The notes: generated by a model from the letters alone, not told the origin. A DNA stretch of 36,260 bases from Rhodospirillales bacterium (GCA_014379805.1 JACMLB010000312.1:1-36260), one strand, 5' to 3'; shown: positions 15,943-24,847, counted from the stretch's first letter. Numbers and translations: made by a program.

Positions 15943-17939
15943 TCTATCTGGCCGACCCCATTCACACCTATATGGGAACGAAGGACACGTCCTTCATTCC
16001 CCTGGGCGTCCTGAACATCGCCGCCTATGCCAAGCTGCAATTGGGCGACCGGATCGAGATCGAGGTGTTCAAATTCCCCGAGCGCATCCTGGACGCCATC
16101 GATCGGCGCCCGCCCGATGTGATCGGCGTGTCCAACTATGTCTGGAACTACCACCTCAGCAAGACGATCCTGGCCCATGCCAGGAAATACAATGCCGACG
16201 TGGTCACCGTCATGGGCGGCCCGAACGCCACCCTCACCGCAAGCTCCATGGCACGCTTCCTGGCTGATGGCGTGGTTGATTTCTACGTCCAGGACAATGT
16301 TCTTGGCGGCGAGAAGCCCTTTGTCAGCCTGATCTCGGCACTGATGTCCGGACGGTCAGGCCTGCCTAAACACAAGGATCTGCATGGCGTCACCTTCCTG
16401 GACCGCGACACCGGCACGATCCGCGAGATCAAAGCCAATGTCGCGGACGACACCCTGGAATGGCTGCCCTCGCCCTTCGAGATGGGTCTGGTGGATGAGT
16501 TTTTCGACGACGGCCTGAGGGCCATGATTTCCACCAACCGGAACTGTCCGTTCCAATGCACCTTCTGCGTCTGGGGCAACGCGTCCAAAGTGCTGCACTC
16601 CAGCGTGGCGCGGGTGATCGCCGACCTTGATTATTGCAGCACCCATGCGAAGCAGGGCCTGCTGATGATTACCGACGCCAATTACGGGCTGTTCAAGACC
16701 CGTGATCTGGAGATCGCCCGGCATATCAGGAAACTGCATCACGAACGCCAATGGCCCACCTCCATCGTCGTCAATTGGGGGCAGGTACGCTCGGAAACCG
16801 CCGTCGAGGTGGCGGATGAACTGAAAGGCATTACGCTTCTACGGCAATCCTCGCAATCCATGAACGAGGACGTGCTTAAGGCTATCAATCGGAAAAATAT
16901 CCCCGATTCCCAGTGGCGCCATGTTGCCGAGGAATGCCGTCGGGCCGGAATTGAATCATTCGCTGAGCTTATCGTCATGCTTCCCGGCGAAACCCTGGAA
17001 ACATATTTGGATGGCCTGCGTTATTTCTTCAACCTGGGGTTCAGCTGCATCAATACCAATCAGTGCCAGATTCTCGAAGGTGCTGAGATCAACACCTCCG
17101 AGCACCGCGAAAAATATGGGGTGAGGACGGCTTGGCGTCTGCTGGAGGGCGCCTACGGTGTCTACGGCGACTATGTCTGCCTGGAAGCCGAGGAAGTCGT
17201 CATTGAAACCAAGGACTTCACCTTCGACCAAAACGTCAAGGTCCGCATGCTCAACTGGTTGATCCAGATGAGCTGGACGCTGAAGCGGCATGACCTCATC
17301 GTCAAATACGTTCAAGAAAACGGCGTCAACCCGGTCGATTTCTTCCTGGCGGTCATTGCCAACGGGGATTGCGCACCGGAAGGTTTCCGCCAGATCATCC
17401 GGGACTTTGACAAGGATGCCCGCGAAGAACTGTTCCCGACCTATGACGCCCTTCATGGGCATTATTGCCAGGAAGATCGGCTGAGCAGCCTTTCCGAGGA
17501 CGGGTTCAAGAAGCTCAATACATTTTATTCGGGCATCGCCCTTGAACTCAACGATGATATTTTGACGTTCTATCGTGAGATTGCCCGAAAACTGCTGCCG
17601 GACCTTCCCGCCGGTGTGCTGTCGGATTGCGCGGACTTCCTTACAGCGCGCAGCCTGACCGTGGAGGACCTCATCACAACAGGCGACATCGCCCATAAGA
17701 AGAAGCGTTTCGCCCATGATTGGGTGAGCTGGGACCGCGACGTCGAGCGCCGCCCCATCGCCGCCTTCCGCAGCGAAGTGGGGCACACTTTCACCTTCAC
17801 CGCCGGCGAGGACCAGAAGACGGCGATCCGGGCTTTTGTCGCCGCCATGTCCGACAAGGGGCGGAACTACAAGATGAAGAAGCTTTGCGAGCCCTATTAC
17901 GGCATCCGCAAAGAGTACCTGAATTACGTAATCGCCTGA
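15936..17939 (+). CDS. B12-binding-domain radical SAM protein, copy 2
   Basis: A 667-residue protein, paralogous to the one at 11243. An N-terminal cobalamin-binding-like domain (V-M-G-G-P-N-A-T at about 92-99) is followed by a radical SAM core with N-C-P-F-Q-C-T-F-C-V-W-G (C204, C208, C211) and V-M-L-P-G-E-T-L-E-T-Y. The last 200 residues are helical and unrecognised. The coding sequence uses somewhat more AT-ending codons than its neighbours from about 16100 on, which may mean a separate origin. It begins inside the end of the epimerase gene. Its 3' end overlaps the convergent methyltransferase by 16 bases, so no separate terminator fits there. Substrate unknown. Confidence 0.87.
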   Translation: MLIYLADPIHTYMGTKDTSFIPLGVLNIAAYAKLQLGDRIEIEVFKFPERILDAIDRRPPDVIGVSNYVWNYHLSKTILAHARKYNADVVTVMGGPNATLTASSMARFLADGVVDFYVQDNVLGGEKPFVSLISALMSGRSGLPKHKDLHGVTFLDRDTGTIREIKANVADDTLEWLPSPFEMGLVDEFFDDGLRAMISTNRNCPFQCTFCVWGNASKVLHSSVARVIADLDYCSTHAKQGLLMITDANYGLFKTRDLEIARHIRKLHHERQWPTSIVVNWGQVRSETAVEVADELKGITLLRQSSQSMNEDVLKAINRKNIPDSQWRHVAEECRRAGIESFAELIVMLPGETLETYLDGLRYFFNLGFSCINTNQCQILEGAEINTSEHREKYGVRTAWRLLEGAYGVYGDYVCLEAEEVVIETKDFTFDQNVKVRMLNWLIQMSWTLKRHDLIVKYVQENGVNPVDFFLAVIANGDCAPEGFRQIIRDFDKDAREELFPTYDALHGHYCQEDRLSSLSEDGFKKLNTFYSGIALELNDDILTFYREIARKLLPDLPAGVLSDCADFLTARSLTVEDLITTGDIAHKKKRFAHDWVSWDRDVERRPIAAFRSEVGHTFTFTAGEDQKTAIRAFVAAMSDKGRNYKMKKLCEPYYGIRKEYLNYVIA

Positions 17940-18907
17940 TCCTTGCGTCCGATCAGGGTGAAGTGGTTGGGCGACAGCCCGAAATGCTCCACCGCCATGC
18001 GGTCGTAGACATCAATCACGCGGGCCAACCGTTCGACGGTGGCCTCGTCGCCGCGGATGCCGCCCAGCAGGCGGTAGATGAAGGAATGACCATTACGTTC
18101 TTCCGCGATGCGGAACCGGCTGGTTATGGCGGCGATCATCTCGGCGCCGTCGGCTTCCAGATCGTGGGGCGACTGGCCTTCGGGCTCATTGATATCGCGT
18201 TCGTGAACGTATTCCGCCTGAACCGCGCGGACATAGGCCAGGAACTCGGGATCGCCCGCCGCCGCCGGAGGCTCGGCCGGATCGTGCCAATGGCCGGTCG
18301 CCGCCAGCAACGTGCGGATCAGCGCCACCTGGGCCGCATCCTTCGCGGCGAAGCGCTCGTGGCAGGGCTCGTGGCACAGCAGCCAACCGCCCGGCGGCAG
18401 CAACGTCCAGGCCCGCTCGACCACCGCCGGCACGTCGGGCATGTGGTGCAGCGACATGGAAAACAGCACCACGTCGAAATCACCCTCGGCCTCGTGGAAC
18501 GGCTGCAACCGGTAATCCAAGGAACCGAAGCCCTGGGTGAACGGGTTCTCGGCCAGCATGCGCCGGGCCACGTCGATATTGGCGGCGGAGATGTCGATGG
18601 CGGTAACATGATGGCCGGCGCGGGCCAGTTCCAGCGAGACGTAGCCGGCGCCGCAGCCCACGTCGAGGATGCGGCATCCCGGCCCCACATGGCGGGCCAG
18701 CAGGTCGAGATAGGCATCGACGATGCGGCCGAGATACAACCGGATAAATAGGGGATCGCGCCAGAAACTCTTATAGAAATGATCGCAGCGCACGGCGCGG
18801 CGCAGATCGGGGATGAAGCCGGCAGCCACCCGCTCGGTGATGCGGTGGTCGAAGGCGGCGGCTTCCGCTTGCAGATTGCCGACATTCATGGGTGAGTGCT
18901 GCGCCAT
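17924..18907 (-). CDS. Class I SAM-dependent methyltransferase
   Basis: A 327-residue protein. SAM-binding motif I is I-L-D-V-G-C-G-A-G-Y-V (about 80-90), with T-A-I-D-I-S after it, and D-V-V-L-F-S-M-S-L-H-H-M-P is the motif 4 strand, all typical of UbiE/Methyltransf_11-like enzymes. ATG 18907 is preferred over an in-frame ATG at 19009 because GGAGGA lies about 4 bases upstream. It is a single minus-strand gene set between two plus-strand blocks, divergent from rfbF. The C-terminal 100 residues (H-S-F-I-Y-R-L-L and N-H-F-T-L-I-G-R-K) are of unknown use. Likely O- or N-methylation of a glycan or lipid; substrate unknown. Confidence 0.87.
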   Translation of the reverse strand: MAQHSPMNVGNLQAEAAAFDHRITERVAAGFIPDLRRAVRCDHFYKSFWRDPLFIRLYLGRIVDAYLDLLARHVGPGCRILDVGCGAGYVSLELARAGHHVTAIDISAANIDVARRMLAENPFTQGFGSLDYRLQPFHEAEGDFDVVLFSMSLHHMPDVPAVVERAWTLLPPGGWLLCHEPCHERFAAKDAAQVALIRTLLAATGHWHDPAEPPAAAGDPEFLAYVRAVQAEYVHERDINEPEGQSPHDLEADGAEMIAAITSRFRIAEERNGHSFIYRLLGGIRGDEATVERLARVIDVYDRMAVEHFGLSPNHFTLIGRKDQAIT

Positions 18908-19008
18908 TGGTCCTCCGCATCGACCGGTCAATAATAGGTGTTGTGCCCAACGGCTGAAACGAAAACAATCGTCGTCGGTAAAAATCACCATCGGTAAAGG
19001 GGGAGCCA
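18908..19008. promoter_or_regulatory. Divergent intergenic region between methyltransferase and rfbF
   Basis: A 101-base gap that must drive both divergent genes. On the minus strand ATAATA at 18931-18936 reads TATTAT, a plausible -10 element, next to a perfect 8-base palindrome GACCGGTC (18922-18929). Towards rfbF, the octamer TCGGTAAA is repeated at 18975-18982 and 18991-18998, just before the GGGGGAG ribosome site. A protein-binding site is possible; no firm promoter pair for the plus strand was seen. Confidence 0.35.
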
Positions 19009-19818
19009 ATGGGCGAAGAAATCGCCTTGCCGCCGGGAATGCAGGCGGTCATCCTATGCGGCGGCCAAGGGACGCGGCTGCGCGAGGAAACCGAATTCAA
19101 GCCCAAGCCCATGGTGTCCATCGGCCCCCATCCGATCCTGTGGCACATCATGCGTCACTACGCGTCCTTCGCCGTGAAGGATTTCATTCTTTGCCTGGGC
19201 TACAAAGGCGAGATCATCCGCGATTACTTCCTGAACTATCGTGCCCATACCCAGGACGTTTATCTGGACCTTGGCCAAGGCACCGTCGAGGCGCTGCCGC
19301 GCGAGATCAGCGAGCCGATCGATTGGCGCGTGATGCTGACTAACACCGGGCTGGACACCATGACCGGCCGCCGCGTGCTGACCGCTTTGGAGCATGTGGA
19401 GGGCGAAACGTTCTTCGCCACCTATGGCGACGGCGTCGCCAACGTGGATTTGTCCGCATTACTTGCCCATCACCGCTGCATGGGCAAGCTTGCCACCGTT
19501 ACCGCCGTCCATCCCGCCGCCCGCTTCGGCGAGATGAGCCTGCGGGATGGTCTGGTCACCAGCTTCACCGAAAAGCCCCAGGTGGCTGAAGGCTGGATCA
19601 ATGGCGGCTTTTTCGTTTTCGAAAAACGCGCCTTCGCCGATCTGCCGGCACGCGACGATCTGATCCTGGAGACCGACGTGCTGGAACGCCTGGCCGCCAA
19701 CGGACAACTGGCCGTGCATCGCCATGAAGGGTTCTGGCAATGCATGGATACCTTCCGGGAAATGCAATTGCTGAACACCCTATGGTCCCAAGGAAGAGCG
19801 CCCTGGAAAACATGGTGA
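19009..19818 (+). CDS. rfbF: Glucose-1-phosphate cytidylyltransferase
   Basis: A 269-residue protein that matches RfbF closely: C-G-G-Q-G-T-R-L-R-E-E-T (about 17-28), K-P-K-P-M-V, F-I-L-C-L-G-Y-K-G, Y-G-D-G-V-A-N-V-D-L and W-I-N-G-G-F-F-V-F. It makes CDP-glucose from CTP and glucose-1-phosphate, the first step of CDP-6-deoxy-sugar pathways. GGGGGAG just upstream supports ATG 19009. A CDP-glucose 4,6-dehydratase (RfbG), which usually follows, is not present in the window; the next genes are two GT2-like genes, a C-methyltransferase and an RmlC-like epimerase. The missing dehydratase may lie elsewhere in the genome. Confidence 0.93.
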   Translation: MGEEIALPPGMQAVILCGGQGTRLREETEFKPKPMVSIGPHPILWHIMRHYASFAVKDFILCLGYKGEIIRDYFLNYRAHTQDVYLDLGQGTVEALPREISEPIDWRVMLTNTGLDTMTGRRVLTALEHVEGETFFATYGDGVANVDLSALLAHHRCMGKLATVTAVHPAARFGEMSLRDGLVTSFTEKPQVAEGWINGGFFVFEKRAFADLPARDDLILETDVLERLAANGQLAVHRHEGFWQCMDTFREMQLLNTLWSQGRAPWKTW

Positions 19819-20966
19819 CCCCTCTGCTTTCGATCATCATCCCCACCTGTAACCGCGCCCACCTGCTTGCCCCAACCCTGACGGCCCTGACCCAGGTGGA
19901 TTTGCTGCTGGAGGTCTGCGTCTCGGACAATGCGTCGGAGGATGCCACGCAACAGGTGCTGGCCTCGTTTGCCAGCGCCTTCGCCGCTCTGCGCGTCATC
20001 CGCCAGCCCCACCGGCTGACGCTGATCGCCAACCATCAGGCGGCCATGCGCCTAGCCTGCACCCCCTATATGCTGGTCATCGGCGACGACGATGCCATTT
20101 GCCCCCAAGCCCTGCTTCACGTCATCGGGCTGTTGGAGAGCGATCCCAGCCTGTCGGCAGTCTACGGCAGCTTCGACATCCGTGACCTGGAGACCGGCGC
20201 CCATCGGGCATTCCGCCGCCCCACAGATCAGCAATTGCGGTGTACCCAGGCCGATCGCCACCGCCTGTTCGCCAACGCGTTCATGATGGAATGCGTGGTG
20301 GCGCGCACCGCCATCGTCCAGCGCTATTTCGCTCACAGCGGCCGGCGCCATCCGCTGGGCTGGCTATTCCTGGACGCCCTGATCCGCCACGGGGACATCC
20401 TGCTGAGCCCCGAAGTGCTGGTGGTCAAAGCGGATTTCGCCGACCGCCAGGGCTATCGCAATTATGAACGCTGGTTTCAGGACTTGGTCCATTTGGACGC
20501 AGAGGCCTTCTTCGCCCGCGATGACGAGCCTATGGCGGGCCGGGATCCGGCGGCGGACAAGGTGGCGCAATTCCTGTCCATCAGTGCCCATTCGGCGGTG
20601 AGCCACGGCCATACCCTATGGGCGGCCCATTTCCTGGAACGCCTGAACGTCCTGCAATCCCCGCACTGGCCAACGGATCTGGCGGGGGCAAACTTGACCG
20701 AGGCCTGCCTGACCGCGCGCATGGCCCAATTGGCCGCCGATTGGGACGCCACCCGTCTGGTGGTGGAAGCAGTCGATCCCCTGCCGGCCTTGGCGGCACG
20801 AGTACCCGGCGTGACAATCGCCACGCTTGACCAGATGACGCCCGAAGACGTCGTCGTCGTCGCCCGTGCCTCGAGCCTGGACGCCCTAGCCGGCAGAATC
20901 GCGCCGGGCCGTTGCGCCGCACTGGACGATCTCGCCGCCGACCTCCATTGGGGGAGCGGGGCATGA
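19812..20966 (+). CDS. Family 2 glycosyltransferase
   Basis: A 384-residue protein with a GT2 nucleotide-binding start (P-L-L-S-I-I-I-P-T-C-N-R), the S-D-N-A-S-E-D-A-T motif and a D-D-D metal site (about 92-94, in V-I-G-D-D-D-A). The C-terminal third (about 310-375) has the alternating strands of a Rossmann-like unit, ending T-I-A-T-L-D-Q-M-T-P-E-D-V-V-V-V-A, and may be a degraded relative of the Rossmann domain found on other glycosyltransferases here. ATG 19812 overlaps the end of rfbF by 7 bases; in-frame starts further upstream lie within rfbF. It probably transfers one sugar of the same glycan, donor unknown. Confidence 0.85.
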   Translation: MVTPLLSIIIPTCNRAHLLAPTLTALTQVDLLLEVCVSDNASEDATQQVLASFASAFAALRVIRQPHRLTLIANHQAAMRLACTPYMLVIGDDDAICPQALLHVIGLLESDPSLSAVYGSFDIRDLETGAHRAFRRPTDQQLRCTQADRHRLFANAFMMECVVARTAIVQRYFAHSGRRHPLGWLFLDALIRHGDILLSPEVLVVKADFADRQGYRNYERWFQDLVHLDAEAFFARDDEPMAGRDPAADKVAQFLSISAHSAVSHGHTLWAAHFLERLNVLQSPHWPTDLAGANLTEACLTARMAQLAADWDATRLVVEAVDPLPALAARVPGVTIATLDQMTPEDVVVVARASSLDALAGRIAPGRCAALDDLAADLHWGSGA

Positions 20967-21913
20967 CGGTGTTTCACTGCGTCATCGGCGCTGGCTATGC
21001 CCGCCCCTATTCCCGCACCGTGCCCGCCGCGTTGCGGCGCTGCGCCAGCCCGTTCATCCTGCTATCGCGCGAGGGGGAGCAAGTAAACCCTGAGGCTTTG
21101 GACGAGGCCGTCGCCACCCTTGAGGGCAACCCCGCCGCCATGGCCGCGCTGGGCGGCCTAGGCGACGGCTTGGTGGGCGACGCGCACGGGCTTTTCCACC
21201 TGTTCACCCGCCATCTGGTCCTGCCGGCCATGCTGGTGCGGCGCGAGGCCTGCCATCGTGCCCTGCTCCCCATGCCCGTGGGCCTGCCGGACCAGTGGCG
21301 CAGCTTGGCCGGTCTGGCCCGGCTGGGTCCCATCGCCCTGGCCTGCGCTCCCCTGTGCCGCCCCATGGCGCCATGGCAGCGATTGGGCCGGCTGGAGGAG
21401 ATTGAGGATTTGGACGATTTCCTCGCCGACCAGCAATCCTTCGCCGCCCTTGCCAGCCGCTTGGAAACCGGCCCGAGCATGGACCATTGGCGGCAGGCCT
21501 TGGACCAGCAGCGCGCCGCCGGGCTGGTGCTGGCCGCCGAGGCATGCCGCGCCGCCGGTACATTGGCCCTGGCCGAGGACATGCTGGCCCGTGCCAAAGT
21601 CTGGGCGCCCGCCACCCTGCCGCCGCAAGACAATGAGGACCACTGCCGCATGGCCCTGGATTTGGTGGCTCGGCTGGCGCCCCAACTGGGCGAACAAATC
21701 CGTCAGGTAATGATCGAGGATTCCCTGGCTGCCCTGGTTCCCGCCATGGGCGTGCCCATGCGCCTTGCCCCCAGCGGTGAGATGGCGGCCCATCCGCCCA
21801 ATTCCAGCACCGTCCTGGTCTTCGACCGTGCCGCCACCGCCCAAGAGCGCCGCCGCCGCACGGGCGGTGTCTGGGCAGGGTTCCAATTCGCGCTGGAGGA
21901 TCTGACATGGTGA
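20963..21913 (+). CDS. Uncharacterised protein, perhaps a degenerate GT2-like protein
   Basis: I do not recognise this 316-residue protein. Its first 100 residues read S-P-F-I-L-L-S-R-E-G-E-Q-V-N-P-E-A-L followed by an acidic helix, which resembles the 'ilflDaDd.l.p.al' strand of GT2 enzymes but lacks the DxD acids. The rest is Ala/Leu-rich helix with no clear domain. The start overlaps the GT2 stop (ATGA) and its end overlaps the C-methyltransferase start by 7 bases, so it is translated as part of the operon and is real. A partner or accessory subunit of the preceding GT2 is one possibility, but only inference. Confidence 0.6.
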   Translation: MTVFHCVIGAGYARPYSRTVPAALRRCASPFILLSREGEQVNPEALDEAVATLEGNPAAMAALGGLGDGLVGDAHGLFHLFTRHLVLPAMLVRREACHRALLPMPVGLPDQWRSLAGLARLGPIALACAPLCRPMAPWQRLGRLEEIEDLDDFLADQQSFAALASRLETGPSMDHWRQALDQQRAAGLVLAAEACRAAGTLALAEDMLARAKVWAPATLPPQDNEDHCRMALDLVARLAPQLGEQIRQVMIEDSLAALVPAMGVPMRLAPSGEMAAHPPNSSTVLVFDRAATAQERRRRTGGVWAGFQFALEDLTW

Positions 21914-23136
21914 CCGCACTGGGCTGCCGTTGCTGCGGCGGGAACGATTTTCTGCCGGTGGTGGATTTGGGCCAACTCCCCCTGGCCAACCGCCTTCCCC
22001 GTACGGCGGAGGAGATCGAAGCGCGCTATCCGCTGGCGGCGGTGGCCTGCCGCACCTGCCGGCTGGTGCAACTGACCCACGCCGTGCCGCCCGCCCTGGT
22101 TTTCGCCGACTACCCCTATTTCTCGTCCTATTCGTCGTCCTGGGTGGAGCACGCCCGCCGCTACGCCGAATCCGCAACGGGGAAACTGGGTCTCACCGCC
22201 GCCAGCCGGGTGATTGAGGTGGCCAGCAACGACGGCTACCTGCTGCGGCACTTCCAGGCGCAAGGCATCCCGATGCTGGGGATCGAACCCTCCGACACGG
22301 TTGCCGCCGCCGCCACTGCCGCCGGCATTCCCACCCGTGTGCAATTTTTCGGCCGCCATACGGCCCTGTCCCTGCACGCCGAGGGACTGACCGCCGATCT
22401 GCTGGTGGCCAACAACGTGCTGGCCCATGTCCCCGATTTGCACGATTTCGTCGCCGGCCTCGCCGTCCTTTTGGCGCCACAAGGGGTGGCGACGCTGGAA
22501 TTCCCCCATCTGCTGCGGCTGGTCGCGGACGTGCAGTTCGACACCATCTATCACGAACACTATTCCTATTTCTCGCTGCTGGCCGCCGAGCGGGTCTTGT
22601 CCACGCATGGGCTGGCGGTGTTCGACGTGGAGCAACTGCCCACCCATGGTGGCTCGCTGCGCCTGTGGGTGCAGCACCGGACGGCCAGCCATCCGCAAGG
22701 TGCCGGTCTGGCCCGCCTGCGCGAGGATGAGCGCCTTGCCGGCCTGCACACCGACGCCTTCTACGAAAATTTCAGCCGCCAGGTCGCCGGCTGCATGGCC
22801 GGCCTGCGGACCTATCTGACCCAAGCCCGGCAAGACGGCCGCCGGGTTGCCGCCTATGGCGCCGCCGCCAAGGGAGCCACCTTGCTGGGGTGCTGCGGCG
22901 CCGGGCCGGACACCATCGCCTTCGTCGCCGATCTCAACCCGGCCAAACAGGGCCGCTTTCTACCCGGTACCGGCATCCCCATCGTGTCCCCCGAACATTT
23001 GATGGCGGCGCAGCCCGACGACGTGCTGATTCTGCCCTGGAATCTGGCCCGCGAGATCAGCGGCCAATTGGCCGGCATCCGCGCCTGGGGCGGACGGCTG
23101 ATGGTGCCGCTGCCCGACGTGCAGGTGCTGCCATGA
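21907..23136 (+). CDS. NDP-sugar C-methyltransferase (TylCIII/NovU type)
   Basis: A 409-residue protein in the three-part layout of sugar C-methyltransferases. An N-terminal zinc-finger-like region has C7, C10 and C48, C51. A SAM fold follows with I-E-V-A-S-N-D-G-Y-L-L (about 103-113) and the Y-H-E-H-Y-S-Y-F-S-L segment with likely catalytic Tyr/His/Glu. The C-terminal Methyltransf_14-like Rossmann region starts V-A-A-Y-G-A-A-A-K-G. Family members add a methyl to C3 or C5 of 4-keto-6-deoxy NDP-sugars, giving branched sugars. With rfbF upstream and an RmlC-like epimerase immediately downstream (ATGA overlap), a CDP-linked methyl-branched sugar is the most likely product. Confidence 0.88.
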   Translation: MVTALGCRCCGGNDFLPVVDLGQLPLANRLPRTAEEIEARYPLAAVACRTCRLVQLTHAVPPALVFADYPYFSSYSSSWVEHARRYAESATGKLGLTAASRVIEVASNDGYLLRHFQAQGIPMLGIEPSDTVAAAATAAGIPTRVQFFGRHTALSLHAEGLTADLLVANNVLAHVPDLHDFVAGLAVLLAPQGVATLEFPHLLRLVADVQFDTIYHEHYSYFSLLAAERVLSTHGLAVFDVEQLPTHGGSLRLWVQHRTASHPQGAGLARLREDERLAGLHTDAFYENFSRQVAGCMAGLRTYLTQARQDGRRVAAYGAAAKGATLLGCCGAGPDTIAFVADLNPAKQGRFLPGTGIPIVSPEHLMAAQPDDVLILPWNLAREISGQLAGIRAWGGRLMVPLPDVQVLP

Positions 23137-23663
23137 TCTTCCACCCCATGGAACTGGACGGCGTGCTGCTGGTGGAAACGCCGATCCACGGCGACGAGCG
23201 CGGCACCTTCACCCGCACCTTCTGCCGCAAGAGCTTCGCCGCGCACGGACTGGAACTGCCCAACGAGCAATGGAGCGTGTCGGGCAACCCGTTGCGCGGC
23301 ACCTTGCGCGGCCTGCATTACCAGGCCGACCCCCATGGCGAAACCAAGTTGGTGCGCTGCGCCCGGGGCGCTGCATTCCACGCGGCGGTGGATATGCGCC
23401 CGCACTCGCCCAACTTGGGCCGCCATGTAACGGTGGAATTACGACCCGAACGGCCAATCATGCTGTACGTTCCGCGCGGCTTCGCCCACGGCTTCTTGAC
23501 GCTGGCGGACGACACGGAAATAGTATATGGAATTACTCCAGAATACATGGCCGATGCTGCCCGCGGTTTGCTGTGGAACGACCCTGATATCGGCATAAGC
23601 TGGCCGTTTCCACCTCTAATCATCTCCGAGCGTGACACTCGGCTACCCCGCCTGTGGCCCTAA
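23133..23663 (+). CDS. RmlC-like NDP-4-keto-sugar 3,5-epimerase, copy 1
   Basis: A 176-residue cupin protein of the RmlC family. G-D-E-R-G-T-F-T-R-T-F, L-R-G-L-H-Y-Q with the catalytic His (about H62), A-A-V-D-M-R, Y-V-P-R-G-F-A-H-G-F and W-N-D-P-D-I-G-I-S-W-P are all present. RmlC enzymes epimerise C3 and/or C5 of an NDP-4-keto-6-deoxy-sugar. The length is usual for the family. It sits in an operon after the C-methyltransferase (ATGA overlap), so it should act on the methylated or unmethylated 4-keto intermediate. True dTDP-rhamnose making is not supported because rmlA, rmlB and rmlD are not in the window. Confidence 0.9.
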   Translation: MIFHPMELDGVLLVETPIHGDERGTFTRTFCRKSFAAHGLELPNEQWSVSGNPLRGTLRGLHYQADPHGETKLVRCARGAAFHAAVDMRPHSPNLGRHVTVELRPERPIMLYVPRGFAHGFLTLADDTEIVYGITPEYMADAARGLLWNDPDIGISWPFPPLIISERDTRLPRLWP

Positions 23664-23677
23664 AAATGGAGCGCTCC

Positions 23678-24847
23678 ATGCCCAGCGTCTATTTCGCCCC
23701 CGACGAGATGTGCACCATGCTCAAGCTGGAGGTGCGCCGTATCTACGACTACTTCCTCGCCAATGGCTGGACCGCCGCCGCCACGCCTGAGGAAGCCGAC
23801 AAGGTCATCGCCCCAACCTGCGCCGGTTGGGACAAGCTTGAGACCAACTCGCTCAATATGTTGGCCGCGCTGGCGCCCATGGCGGACAAGGTGGTCGCAC
23901 TGGGCTGCGTCAACACCATGAACTCCAAAGCCATGGCCAAGGTGCATAAGGGCGCCACCATCGCCTCGGTGGCGCTGGACCAGGCCGCCGGGCTGATCCC
24001 CGACGCCAAAGTGGCGCTGGCCGACATCCCCGAGCCCTCCACCTTCCGCTCGAAAGAGGATTATCGGCTTTACGACCTCAGCAAGCGTTTCGTCAACGTG
24101 GCCTTCGGCTGCGCCTTTACCTGCGCCTATTGCCCGCACAAGGTGGGCATCGGCCCGCGTAAAAGCCGCAGCCTCGACAGCATCGTCGATCAGGTCCGTC
24201 AGTTGATGACCGAAGGGGTGCGCATCGTGGTGCTGACCGGCATGGAAACCGGCCTCTACGGCCGGGAAATCGGCACCAATTACGTCGCCATGCTGCGCGA
24301 GGTGCTGGCCGCCGGTGACACCTTCCAAATCCACGTTGCCCAATTCCACCCTTCGGGCATCCGCCAATTCGAGGACGATTTCGCCGAACTGTTCGGCAAT
24401 GCGCGCGTCACCGACGTCCAGATTCCCATCCAGACCACCAGCGCCCGGTTGCTGAAGTTGATGAGCCGCCCGCCCTTGCCCGACGGCTTCGGCGACGTCA
24501 TGCGCCGGGTCAAGGCGGCCAATCCCAAGGTGATCCTGCGCACCGACATCATTGTCGGCTATCCCGGCGAGACCGAGGAAGAACTGAGCCACACCCTGGA
24601 CTTCGTCGAGGACATTTTCGACGAAGTGGCGGTGTACGGCTTTGAGATGAAGGCCGGATTACCGGCGGAACAATTGGCCCACATGGCCATCCCCGATGAT
24701 GAAATCGCCCGCCGCAAGGCATGGGCCACCCAGATGATCACCGCCAAGGGCTGTTTGGCCCATGGCGGACAGCAGGCCGATCTCGATCTGGTAGCGCTGG
24801 AGGAGTTGAAGCAGAACATGCGTCGCAGCAAGAGCCAATTGGCATGA
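23678..24847 (+). CDS. MiaB-like radical SAM protein lacking a TRAM domain, copy 2
   Basis: A 389-residue protein with the same layout as the protein at 8697. N-terminal cysteines (about C12, C48, C77) keep MiaB spacing. The radical SAM motif C-A-F-T-C-A-Y-C is at C145, C149 and C152, followed by I-I-V-G-Y-P-G-E-T-E-E-E-L. The end (about residue 350 on) has no TRAM domain, so a tRNA or ribosomal target is doubtful. ATG 23678 is chosen for GGAG 6 bases upstream; an in-frame ATG at 23666 and GTG at 23654 are alternatives. It follows the RmlC-like gene after 14 bases and overlaps the CmcI-like gene (ATGA), so it belongs to the sugar operon. Possible sulfur insertion or other radical chemistry on a sugar; unknown. 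Confidence 0.88.
   Translation: MPSVYFAPDEMCTMLKLEVRRIYDYFLANGWTAAATPEEADKVIAPTCAGWDKLETNSLNMLAALAPMADKVVALGCVNTMNSKAMAKVHKGATIASVALDQAAGLIPDAKVALADIPEPSTFRSKEDYRLYDLSKRFVNVAFGCAFTCAYCPHKVGIGPRKSRSLDSIVDQVRQLMTEGVRIVVLTGMETGLYGREIGTNYVAMLREVLAAGDTFQIHVAQFHPSGIRQFEDDFAELFGNARVTDVQIPIQTTSARLLKLMSRPPLPDGFGDVMRRVKAANPKVILRTDIIVGYPGETEEELSHTLDFVEDIFDEVAVYGFEMKAGLPAEQLAHMAIPDDEIARRKAWATQMITAKGCLAHGGQQADLDLVALEELKQNMRRSKSQLA

Noticed and set aside
17920-17945. Terminator at the convergent junction 17924-17939
   Set aside because: The coding regions overlap by 16 bases and no hairpin with T-run is visible.
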